NCBI GenBank assembly: GCA_963680875.1
Contig: OY804589.1
Location: forward strand, 2,170,001 to 2,234,000
Reading direction: 5' to 3'
DNA length: 64,000 nt
DNA from: Bathymodiolus brooksi
Lineage: Eukaryota; Mollusca; Bivalvia; Mytilida; Modiolidae
Shown: piece by piece, positions 1 through 12,207 of the stretch
How the letters are laid out: the number at the start of each line of letters is the position of its first letter
How positions within the stretch are numbered: the first letter of the stretch is position 1
Notes under the pieces: generated by a model
What the model was told of the DNA's origin: nothing
The model's input: the letters and a program-made list of their open reading frames with translations, nothing else
Database searches by the model: none
Made by a program: the position numbers and the translations under genes

Positions 1-1626
1 GTGATACGTCTAGATCACAGTGATTTATCATGCTATGTCTCTGACTGTACTGTATCAGTATCACCAAGTTGAGTGATACGTCTAGATCACAGTGATTTAT
101 CACGCTATGTTTCTGACTGTACTGTATCAGTAGCACTAAGTTGAGTGATATGTCTAGATCACAGTGATGTATCACGCTATGTCTCTGACTGTACTGTATC
201 AGTATCACTAAGTTGAGTGATACGTCTAGATCACAGTGATTTATCACGCTATGTCTCTGACTGTACTGTATCAGTATCACTAAGTTGAGTGATACGTCTA
301 GATCACAGTGATGTATCACGCTATGTCTCTGACTGTACTGCATCAGTATCACTAAGTTGAGTGATACATCTAGATCACAGTGATGTATCACGCTATGTCT
401 CTGACTGTACTGTATCCATATCACCAAGTTGAGTGATACGTCTAGATCACAGTGATGTATCACGCTATGTCTCTGACTGTACTGTATCAGTAGCACCAAG
501 TTGAGTGATACATCTAGATCACAGTGATGTATCATGTTATGTCTCTGACTGTACTGTATCCATATCACCAAGTTGAGTGATACGTCTAGATCACAGTGAT
601 GTATCATGCTATGTCTCTGACTGTACTGTATCAGTATCACTAAGTTGAGTGATACGTCTAGATCACAGTGATGTATCACGCTATGTCTCTGACTGTACTG
701 TATCCATATCACCAAGTTGAGTGATACATCTAGATCACAGTGATGTATCATGCTATGTCTCTGACTGTACTGTATCTGTATCACTAAGTTGAGTGATACG
801 TCTAGATCACAGTGATTTATCATGCTATGTCTCTGACTGTACTGTATCAGTATCACCAAGTTGAGTGATACGTCTAGATCACAGTGATTTATCACGCTAT
901 GTTTCTGACTGTACTGTATCAGTAGCACTAAGTTGAGTGATATGTCTAGATCACAGTGATGTATCACGCTATGTCTCTGACTGTACTGTATCAGTATCAC
1001 TAAGTTGAGTGATACGTCTAGATCACAGTGATTTATCACGCTATGTCTCTGACTGTACTGTATCAGTATCACTAAGTTGAGTGATACGTCTAGATCACAG
1101 TGATGTATCACGCTATGTCTCTGACTGTACTGTATCAGTCTCACTAAGTTGAGTGATACATCTAGATCACAGTGATGTATCACGCTATGTCTCTGACTGT
1201 ACTGCATCAGTATCACTAAGTTGAGTGATACATCTAGATCACAGTGATGTATCACGCTATGTCTCTGACTGTACTGTATCCATATCACCAAGTTGAGTGA
1301 TACGTCTAGATCACAGTGATGTATCACGCTATGTCTCTGACTGTACTGTATCAGTAGCACCAAGTTGAGTGATACATCTAGATCACAGTGATGTATCATG
1401 CTATGTCTCTGACTGTACTGTATCCATATCACCAAGTTGAGTGATACGTCTAGATCACAGTGATGTATCACGCTATGTCTCTGACTGTACTGTATCAGTA
1501 TCACTAAGTTGAGTGATACGTCTAGATCACAGTGATGTATCACGCTATGTCTCTGACTGTATTGTATCCATATCACCAAGTTGAGTGATACATCTAGATC
1601 ACAGTGATTTGTCACTCTGACTGTAC
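1..1626. repeat. 72-bp satellite array, open at the left edge
   Basis: About 22.5 head-to-tail copies of a 72 bp unit with no length change from copy to copy; new units start at 1, 73, 145 and so on to 1585. Each unit begins GTGATACGTCTAGATCACAG and contains the near-palindrome ATCACaGTGAT plus further GTGAT/ATCAC pairs, so it can fold. Variant units recur in order: units 1-4 match 12-15 and units 5-10 match 17-22, which is a higher-order repeat of about 11-12 units. The array starts in phase at base 1, so it continues outside the window. Confidence 0.97.
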
Positions 1627-1708
1627 ACATTACATATTGCTAAATTTAAAAGTGAGTCATGAATCATACTGGAACTTTAGTATCATGTTATATTTGATTA
1701 TTTGTACA

Positions 1709-2231
1709 ATAATAGTGGCCCCCTCCCTCCCTGTATGATCCACAATAGTGGCCCCCTCCCTCCCTGTATGATCCATAATAGTGGCCCCCTCCCTCCCTGT
1801 ATGATTCACAATAGTGGCCCCCTCCCTCCCTGTATGATTCACAATAGTGGCCCCCTCCCTCCCTGTATGATTCACAATAGTGGCCCCCTCCCTCCCTGTA
1901 TGATTCACAATAGTGGCCCCCTCCCTCCCTGTATGATCCACAATAGTGGCCCCCTCCCTCCCTGTATGATTCACAATAGTTGCCCCCTCCCTCCCTGTAT
2001 GATTCACAATAGTGGCCCCCTCCCTCCCTGTATGATCCACAATAGTGGCCCCCTCCCTCCCTGTATGATCCACAATAGTGGCCCCCTCCCTCCCTGTATG
2101 ATTCACAATAGTGGCCCCCTCCCTCCCTGTATGATCCACAATAGTGGCCCCCTCCCTCCCTGTATGATTCACAATAGTGGCCCCCTCCCTCCCTGTATGA
2201 TTCACAATAGTGGCCCCCTCCCTCCCTGTCT
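1709..2231. repeat. 33-bp C-rich minisatellite
   Basis: About 16 copies of a 33 bp unit containing AGTGGCCCCCTCCCTCCCTG followed by TATGATYCACAAT. Copies differ mainly by C/T in GATCC versus GATTC. Because 33 is a multiple of three, both strands stay open (an 11-residue repeat on each), but no codon signature or start context supports translation. The minus strand carries runs GGGAGGGAGGGGG in every unit, a G-quadruplex-prone pattern. Confidence 0.97.
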
Positions 2232-2781
2232 TTGATTTGTATGCATTACTCTTTTATATATATATATACAGGTATGCACAAGTACTTATATCAATGTTTA
2301 TATCATTATTGTGTATTTTCAATACCATCTATATATATATATACAAATGTATATTATTAACCATTTTATGAAGTAAAAGCTCAGCTATCTTTGATTGTGC
2401 AACTTCAATAATTTAATTTATTTCTCCAATACATTTTATTCTTCTCCTTATTGATTTTTCTGTATTTACAGAACAGTTTGGTTGCCATAGCAATCCTTAA
2501 TTATGAGGCTTGATGACATGTTTATTAGAATTCCAAAATTGGTTATTTATATTTGTAATTAGTGTATTAACACCCAGAGTCTTTGCACTAATTTAATGGT
2601 TTTTCCCCTCATTGATCAAGTCATGTTAGCAAACATACTAGTGACAAAAACAGGTGACATGTATCTACATTAAAAATATAACATTTAATCATTTATATTT
2701 CTTTGTGATATTTTAAACAAACACATACATATGCAATAATCCATCAACTAATATCAATGTTTTCTTCATTATTAGTTTTGC
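2232..2781. other. AT-rich spacer without a gene
   Basis: Unique AT-rich sequence between two minisatellites. It contains two short TA dinucleotide tracts near 2257 and 2331. No ORF, splice pattern or RNA gene is recognisable. Confidence 0.7.
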
Positions 2782-5700
2782 TTTTACTTTGTTGGTACAT
2801 TGTATGTACACATTGTTTTATAACATCTTTTACTTTGTTGGTACATTGTATGTACACATTGTTTTATAACATCTTTTACTTTGTTGGTACATTGTATGTA
2901 CACATTGTTTTATAACATCTTTTACTTTGTTGGTACATTGTATTTACACATTGTTTTATAACATCTTTTACTTTGTTGGTACATTGTATGTACACATTGT
3001 TTTATAACATCTTTTACTTTGTTGGTACATTGTATGTACACATTGTTTTATAACATCTTTTACTTTGTTGGTATGTACACTTTGTTTTATAACATCTTTT
3101 ACTTTGTTGGTACATGTATGTACACATTGTTTTATAACATCTTTTACTTTGTTGGTATGTACACATTGTTTTATAACATCTTTTACTTTGTTGGTACATG
3201 TATGTACACATTGTTTTATAACATCTTTTACTTTGTTGGTACATTGTATGTACACATTGTTTTATAACATCTTTTACTTTGTTGGTATGTACACATTGTT
3301 TTATAACATCTTTTACTTTGTTGGTATGTACACATTGTTTTATAACATGTTTTACTTTGTTGGTACATTGTATGTACACATTATTTTATAACATCTTTTA
3401 CTTTGTTGGTACATGTATGTACACATTGTTTTATAACAACTTTTACTTTGTTGGTACATTGTATGTACAGTGTACACATTGTTTTATAACATCTTTTACT
3501 TTGTTGGTACATGTATGTACACATTGTTTTATAACATCTTTTACTTTGTTGGTACATGTATGTACACATTGTTTTATAACATCTTTTACTTTGTTGGTAC
3601 ATGTATGTACACATTGTTTTATAACATCTTTTACTTTGTTGGTACATTGTATGTACACATTGTTTTATAACATCTTTTACTTTGTTGGTATGTACACATT
3701 GTTTTATAACATCTTTTACTTTGTTGGTATGTACACATTGTTTTATAACATCTTTTACTTTGTTGGTACATTGTATGTACTCATTGTTTTATAACATCTT
3801 TTACTTTGTTGGTATGTACACATTATTTTATAACATCTTTTACTTTGTTGGTACATTGTATGTACACATTGTTTTATAACATCTTTTACTTTGTTGGTAT
3901 GTACACATTGTTTTATAACATCTTTAACTTTGTTGGTACATTGTATGTACACATTGTTTTATAACATCTTTTACTTTGTTGGTACATTGTATGTACTCAT
4001 TGTTTTATAACATCTTTTACTTTGTTGGTACATTGTATTTACACATTGTTTTATAACATCTTTTACTTTGTTGGTACATGTATGTACACATTGTTTTATA
4101 ACATCTTTTACTTTGTTGGTACATTGTATGTACACATTGTTTTATAACATCTTTTACTTTGTTGGTATGTACACATTGTTTTATAACATCTTTTACTTTG
4201 TTGGTACATGTATGTACACATTGTTTTATAACATCTTTTACTTTGTTGGTACATGTATGTACACATTGTTTTATAACATCTTTTACTTTGTTGGTATGTA
4301 CACATTGTTTTATAACATCTTTTACTTTGTTGGTACATTGTATGTACACATTGTTTTATAACATCTTTTACTTTGTTGGTACATTGTATGTACACATTGT
4401 TTTATAACATCTTTTACTTTGTTGGTATGTACACATTGTTTTATAACATCTTTTACTTTGTTGGTACATTGTATGTACACATTGTTTTATAACATCTTTT
4501 ACTTTGTTGGTATGTACACATTGTTTTATAACATCTTTTACTTTGTTGGTATGTACACATTGTTTTATAACATCTTTTACTTTGTTGGTATGTACACATT
4601 ATTTTATAACATCTTTTACTTTGTTGGTACATTGTATGTACACATTGTTTTATAACATCTTTTACTTTGTTGGTATGTACACATTGTTTTATAACATCTT
4701 TAACTTTGTTGGTACATTGTATGTACACATTGTTTTATAACATCTTTTACTTTGTTGGTACATTGTATGTACTCATTGTTTTATAACATCTTTTACTTTG
4801 TTGGTACATTGTATTTACACATTGTTTTATAACATCTTTTACTTTGTTGGTACATGTATGTACACATTGTTTTATAACATCTTTTACTTTGTTGGTACAT
4901 TGTATGTACACATTGTTTTATAACATCTTTTACTTTGTTGGTATGTACACATTGTTTTATAACATCTTTTACTTTGTTGGTACATGTATGTACACATTGT
5001 TTTATAACATCTTTTACTTTGTTGGTACATGTATGTACACATTGTTTTATAACATCTTTTACTTTGTTGGTATGTACACATTGTTTTATAACATCTTTTA
5101 CTTTGTTGGTACATTGTATGTACACATTGTTTTATAACATCTTTTACTTTGTTGGTACATTGTATGTACACATTGTTTTATAACATCTTTTACTTTGTTG
5201 GTATGTACACATTGTTTTATAACATCTTTTACTTTGTTGGTATGTACACATTGTTTTATAACATCTTTTACTTTGTTGGTATGTACACATTGTTTTATAA
5301 CATCTTTTACTTTGTTGGTACATTGTATGTACACATTATTTTAAAACATCTTTTACTTTGTTGGTACATTGTATGTACACATTGTTTTATAACATCTTTT
5401 ACTTTGTTGGTACATTGTATGTACACATTGTTTTAAAACATCTTTTACTTTGTTGGTATGTACACATTGTTTTATAACATCTTTTACTTTGTTGGTACAT
5501 GTATGTACACATTGTTTTATAACATCTTTTACTTTGTTGGTACATGTATGTACACATTGTTTTATAACATCTTTTACTTTGTTGGTACATTGTATGTACA
5601 CATTGTTTTATAACATCTTTTACTTTGTTGGTACATGTATGTACACATTGTTTTATAACATCTTTTACTTTGTTGGTACATTGTATGTACACATTGTTTT

Positions 5701-8607
5701 ATAACATCTTTTACTTTGTTGGTACATTGTATGTACACATTGTTTTATAACATCTTTTACTTTGTTGGTACATTGTATGTACAGTGTACACATTGTTTTA
5801 TAACATCTTTTACTTTGTTGGTACATTGTATGTACAGTGTACACATTGTTTTATAACATCTTTTACTTTGTTGGTACATTGTATGTACAGTGTACACATT
5901 GTTTTATAACATCTTTTACTGTGTTGGTACATTGTATGTACACATTGTTTTATAACATCTTTTACTTTGTTGGTATGTATACATTGTTTTTATAACATCT
6001 TTTACTTTGTTGGTATGTACACATTGTTTTATAACATCTTTTACTTTGTTGGTATGTACACATTGTTTTATAACATCTTTTACTTTGTTGGTATGTACAC
6101 ATTGTTTTATAACATCTTTTACTTTGTTGGTACATTGTATGTACACATTATTTTAAAACATCTTTTACTTTGTTGGTACATTGTATGTACACATTGTTTT
6201 ATAACATCTTTTACTTTGTTGGTACATTGTATGTACACATTGTTTTAAAACATCTTTTACTTTGTTGGTATGTACACATTGTTTTATAACATCTTTTACT
6301 TTGTTGGTACATGTATGTACACATTGTTTTATAACATCTTTTACTTTGTTGGTACATTGTATGTACACATTGTTTTATAACATCTTTTACTTTGTTGGTA
6401 TGTACACATTGTTTTATAACATCTTTTACTTTGTTGGTATGTACACATTGTTTTATAACATCTTTTACTTTGTTGGTACATTGTATGTACACATTGTTTT
6501 ATAACATCTTTTACTTTGTTGGTACATTGTATGTACAGTGTACACATTGTTTTATAACATCTTTTACTTTGTTGGTACATTGTATGTACAGTGTACACAT
6601 TGTTTTATAACATCTTTTACTTTGTTGGTACATTGTATGTACAGTGTACACATTGTTTTATAACATCTTTTACTGTGTTGGTACATGTATGTACACATTG
6701 TTTTATAACATCTTTTACTTTGTTGGTACATTGTATGTACAGTGTACACATTGTTTTATAACATCTTTTACTTTGTTGGTACATTGTATGTACACATTGT
6801 TTTATAACATCTTTTACTTTGTTGGTATGTACACATTGTTTTATAACATCTTTTACTTTGTTGGTACATTGTATGTACAGTGTACACATTGTTTTATAAC
6901 ATCTTTTACTTTGTTGGTACATTGTATGTACACATTATTTTAAAACATCTTTTACTTTGTTGGTACATTGTATGTACACATTGTTTTATAACATCTTTTA
7001 CTTTGTTGGTACATTGTATGTACACATTGTTTTAAAACATCTTTTACTTTGTTGGTATGTACACATTGTTTTATAACATCTTTTACTTTGTTGGTATGTA
7101 CACATTGTTTTATAACATCTTTTACTTTGTTGGTACATTGTATGTACACATTGTTTTAAAACATCTTTTACTTTGTTGGTACATTGTATGTACACATTGT
7201 TTTATAACATCTTTTACTTTGTTGGTATGTACACATTGTTTTATAACATCTTTTACTTTGTTGGTACATTGTATGTACAGTGTACACATTGTTTTATAAC
7301 ATCTTTTACTGTGTTGGTACATGTATGTACACATTGTTTTATAACATCTTTTACTTTGTTGGTACATTGTATGTACAGTGTACACATTGTTTTATAACAT
7401 CTTTTACTTTGTTGGTACATTGTATGTACACATTGTTTTATAACATCTTTTACTTTGTTGGTACATTGTATGTACAGTGTACACATTGTTTTATAACATC
7501 TTTTACTTTGTTGGTACATTGTATGTACACATTGTTTTATAACATCTTTTACTTTGTTGGTACATTGTATGTACACATTGTTTTATAACATCTTTTACTT
7601 TGTTGGTATGTACACATTGTTTTATAACATCTTTTACTTTGTTGGTACATTGTATGTACAGTGTACACATTGTTTTATAACATCTTTTACTTTGTTGGTA
7701 CATTGTATGTACACATTATTTTAAAACATCTTTTACTTTGTTGGTACATTGTATGTACACATTGTTTTATAACATCTTTTACTTTGTTGGTACATTGTAT
7801 GTACACATTGTTTTAAAACATCTTTTACTTTGTTGGTATGTACACATTGTTTTATAACATCTTTTACTTTGTTGGTATGTACACATTGTTTTATAACATC
7901 TTTTACTTTGTTGGTACATTGTATGTACACATTGTTTTAAAACATCTTTTACTTTGTTGGTACATTGTATGTACACATTGTTTTATAACATCTTTTACTT
8001 TGTTGGTATGTACACATTGTTTTATAACATCTTTTACTTTGTTGGTACATTGTATGTACAGTGTACACATTGTTTTATAACATCTTTTACTTTGTTGGTA
8101 CATTGTATGTACAGTGTACACATTGTTTTATAACATCTTTTACTTTGTTGGTACATTGTATGTACACATTGTTTTAAAACATCTTTTACTTTGTTGGTAC
8201 ATTGTATGTACACATTGCTTTATAACATCTTTTACTTTGTTGGTACATTGTATGTACACATTGTTTTAAAACATCTTTTACTTTGTTGGTACATTGTATG
8301 TACACATTGTTTTATAACATCTTTTACTTTGTTGGTATGTACACATTGTTTTATAACATCTTTTACTTTGTTGGTACATTGTATGTACACATTGTTTTAT
8401 AACATCTTTTACTTTGTTGGTATGTACACATTGTTTTATAACATCTTTTACTTTGTTGGTACATTGTATGTACACATTGTTTTATAACATCTTTTACTTT
8501 GTTGGTACATTGTATGTACACATTGTTTTATAACATCTTTTACTTTGTTGGTATGTACACATTGTTTTATAACATCTTTTACTTTGTTGGTATGTACACA
8601 TTGTTTT
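2782..8607. repeat. 5.8-kb minisatellite with 39/45/46/53-bp unit classes
   Basis: More than 120 copies of a unit that reads TTTTACTTTGTTGGTA, a variable GTAC-rich middle, then CACATTGTTTTATAACATC. The middle exists in discrete forms giving units of 39, 45, 46 and 53 bp; the 53/46/39 series differs by 7 bp steps between short GTA/GTAC repeats. Long blocks are duplicated inside the array: sequence around 4017-4395 recurs at 4793-5171 (shift 776 bp), and around 6952-7299 recurs at 7733-8080 (shift 781 bp). The small ORFs here are repeat artefacts. Confidence 0.97.
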
Positions 8608-8787
8608 CACTGTTTTAAAACATTTTCAAACATATAATACTGAACAACTTGTATACACCCTAGCTGTACACAAAGTTTGTCAAAAAACTGCATCAACATA
8701 AAGAATGCCACCAGTTTATCAGAGAACATGCTAATTAAGGGTTTTGTGACACTCAGCATAAAATCAATATATACATAGGCTAGCCCA

Positions 8788-9246
8788 CCTTAAAATCAAC
8801 ACTCAGCATTTTGTTGCTGTTAAAATCAACACTCGGGACAAACTTAGCATATTTTGCTGTTAAATTAACACCCAGGGACAAACTTAGCATTTTTTGCTGT
8901 TAAATTAACACCCAGGGACAAACTTAGCATTTTTTGCTGTTAAATTAACACCCAGGGACAAACTTAGCATTTTTTGCTGTTAAATTAACACCCAGGGACA
9001 AACTTAGCATTTTTTGCTGTTAAATTAACACCCATGGACAAACCTAGCATTTTGTTGCTGTTAAAATCAACACTTAGCATTTTGTTGCTGTTAAAATCAA
9101 TACTTGGGACAAACTTAGCATTTTTTGCTGTTAAATTAACACTTAACACTTAGCATTTTGTTGCTGTTAAAATCAACACTTGGGACAAACTTAGCATTTT
9201 TTGCTGTTAAATTAACACCCAGGGACAAACTTAGCATATTTTGCTG
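8788..9246. repeat. 40-bp minisatellite with 30-bp variants
   Basis: About 12 copies of a unit with ACCCAGGGACAAACTTAGCA and TTTTTTGCTGTTAAATTAAC (40 bp). It is mixed with a shorter 30 bp form lacking the GGGACAAACTTAG part. The 8608-8787 stretch before it is unique AT-rich sequence with nothing recognisable. Confidence 0.93.
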
Positions 9247-9289
9247 CAGTAGTCAGCTAGGTTACCTACAATAACAATCTCAGTACATG

Positions 9290-9505
9290 GCCAAAATCCT
9301 GAATCTCAACATTACACATGTACATGTTTGTTTCTCCCTGGATGCCAAAATCCTGAATCTCAACATTACACATGTACATGTTTGTTTATCCCTGGATGCC
9401 AAAATCCTGAATCTCAACATTACACATGTACATGTTTGTTTATCCCTGCATGCCAAAATCCTGAATCTCAACATTACACATGTACATGTTTGTTTATCCC
9501 TGGAT
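9290..9505. repeat. 54-bp tandem repeat, 4 copies
   Basis: Four 54 bp copies, each starting GCCAAAATCCTGAATCTCAA and containing the perfect palindrome ACATGTACATGT. 54 is a multiple of three, so several frames stay open; this is not taken as coding. The following 9506-9783 is unique sequence. Confidence 0.95.
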
Positions 9506-9783
9506 GGCAGGAGATTTTTACTCCTTATAATTAATTGTCTGATCCTAACATTTCAGCCTAACCCTTGACCTCTTAATCATAGTTCTCTACCTCTCTTGTC
9601 AGGAAAAAAATAAATTATTTTATGCTGGTGTTGTCCTCTTAATCCAGACTGACTTTGTGTACACTATACTATTCCCTTCAGAGTACATAACAGTGATATT
9701 GAACAATGAACAAACAATAATAACCACTATTTTATAAAATAATAATAATTGTTCCCTTTACTAAATTACATTTTTTGTACAAT

Positions 9784-10288
9784 AACATATGTAAAGAGTT
9801 AGATATTTGCTGAACATATACCGGGTATGTAAACAGTTACATTGTAGATATGTGCTGAACATATGTAAACAGTTAGATATGTGCTGAACATATATGTAAA
9901 CAGTTAGATATGTGCTGAACATATATGTAAAATTTAGATATGTGCTGAACATATGTAAACAGTTAGATATGTGCTGAACATACCGGGTATGTAAACAGTT
10001 AGATATGTGCTGAACATATGTAAACAGTTACATGTAGATATGTGCTGAACATATGTAAACAGTTAGATATGTGCTGAACATACCGGGTAAGTAAACAGTT
10101 ACATTGTAGATATGTGCTGAACATATGTAAACAGTTAGATATGTGCTGAACATATGTAAACAGTTAGATATGTGCTGAACATATGTAAACAGTTAGATAT
10201 GTGCTGAACATACCGGGTAAGTAAACAGTTACATTGTAGATATGTGCTGAACATATGTAAACAGTTAGATATGTGCTGAACATATGTA
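9784..10288. repeat. 29-bp minisatellite
   Basis: About 16 copies of GTAAACAGTTAGATATGTGC + TGAACATAT. A minority carry ACCGGGTA inserted before GTAAACAG and/or CATTGTAGA in place of AGA, so two sub-types alternate. Confidence 0.95.
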
Positions 10289-10441
10289 ATGTAGTTTGCA
10301 AACCTTCCTTAAAATAAATCAATACACTGACTATTTATTATGTAACTTCCTTGCTCTAAATTACAAGAAAAAAATACAAAGAATTTATTGAATTCTGCAC
10401 GGATTGATTTTCATATACAATACAATGTGAGTACAGATGAA

Positions 10442-11675
10442 GTTCCTAAGGCTCATCCCCGGGGTGGAGGATAGGAGATACCCTGTCAATGGGGGCTTGT
10501 CAGGTTATAATACAGAAATCTGACCATGGTCCACAGAGCTTCTCAGCACTTCCCCGGGGTGGAGGATAGGGGATACCCTGTAAATGGGGGCTTGTCAGGT
10601 TATAATACAGAAATCTGACCATGGTCCACAGAGCTTCTCAGCACATCCCCAGGGTGGAGGATAGGGGATACCCTGTCAATGGGGGCTTGTCAGGTTAAAA
10701 TACAGAAATCTGACCATGGCCCACAGAGCTTCTCAGCACATCCCTGGGGTGGAGGATAGGGGATACCCTGTAAATGGGGGCTTGTCAGGTTATAATACAG
10801 AAATCTGACCATGGTCGACAGAGCTTCTCAGCACATCCCCGGGGTGGAGGATAGGGGATACCCTGTCAATGGGGGCTTGTCAGGTTATAATACAGAAATC
10901 TGACCATGGTCCACAGAGCTTCTCAGCACATCTCCGGGGTGGAGGATAGGGGATACCCTGTCAATGGGGGCTTGTCAGGTTATAATACAGAAATCTGACC
11001 ATGGTCCACAGAGCTTCTCAGCACATCCCCGGGGTGGAGGATAGGGGATACCCTGTCAATGGGGGCTTGTCAGGTTATAATACAGAAATCTGACCATGGT
11101 CCACAGAGCTTCTCAGCACATCCCCGGGGTGGAGGATAGGGGATATCCTGTCAATGGGGGCTTGTCAGGTTATAATACAGAAATCTGACCATGGTCCAGA
11201 GCTTCTCAGCACATCCCCGGGGTGGAGGATAGGGGATACCCTGTCAATGGGGGCTTGTCAGGTTATAATACAGAAATCTGACCATGGTTCACAGAGCTTC
11301 TCAGCACATCCCCAGGGTGGAGGATAGGGGATACCCTGTCAATGGGGGCTTGTCAGGTTATAATACAGAAATCTGACCATGGTCCACATAGCTTCTCAGC
11401 ACATCCCCGGGGTGGAGGTTACGGGATACCCTGTCAATGGGGGCTTGTCAGGTTATAATACAAAAATTTGACCATGGTCCACAGAGCTTCTCAGCACATC
11501 CCCGGGGTGGAGGATAGGGGATACCCTGTCAATGGGGTCTTGTCAGGTTATAATACAAAAATTTGACCATGGTCCACAGAGCTTCTCAGCACATCCCCGG
11601 GGTGGAGGATAGGGGATACCCTGTCAATGGGGGCTTGTCAGGTTATAATACAGAAATCTGACCATGGTCCACAGT
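10442..11675. repeat. 95-bp satellite, 13 copies
   Basis: Units start (TCCCCGGGGTGGAGGATAGG) at 10456, 10551, 10646 and onward every 95 bp to 11594; one unit is 93 bp through loss of CA. Each also carries CTTGTCAGGTTATAATACAG and CTGACCATGGTCCACAG. It is markedly more GC-rich than its surroundings and highly homogeneous. Confidence 0.97.
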
Positions 11676-12207
11676 GGCTATTGTGCTTTGAGGGTGCTAT
11701 GCTCCCTGCATGTAACGTTTAAGTAGACTTTGTTTAATTTTCACTTGTTACTTCATGACAAGTGAGATTGATGTACATGTAAAACAGGGACCTTTAATGT
11801 GCAACCCTAGGTCATTAAAGGTTATTATTGTAAACAGGAGATTTTTGTAATAAACTATAGTATGATGTAAAATAAATTCTTTAAACATCAAATACATCAT
11901 ATCATAGATCTGCTCCTTCATTAAAAATTTCCATTAGAAAAAAGATTTAACAGCACCGGTCACCAACAGTTATCAAGTTTTTTTTGCAAAGGGAACGGCC
12001 ATTGTTGTTATTCACTTTTGGAAAACAAACAAAAAGGCAGGAAATATAAAACATGTATGTAAGATCCCCGTTTACAGAGAATCCAACGTCTTCTGCATGT
12101 AACTACGTCAATCACAAAAAAAACAGTAATCATAACCGAAAGGGCGCTTATTCATTTTGTGAAATAGTTATGCATATTGAGCAGTGAATCTAGTGTCTAG
12201 TTGTAAA
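11676..12207. other. unique AT-rich spacer
   Basis: No ORF, repeat or RNA gene seen. It separates the 95 bp satellite from the Helitron-like element. Confidence 0.6.

Noticed and set aside
1657..2235. Repetitive ORFs of ~180 codons on both strands
   Set aside because: Produced by the 33 bp minisatellite; no splice signals, start context or secretion signal.
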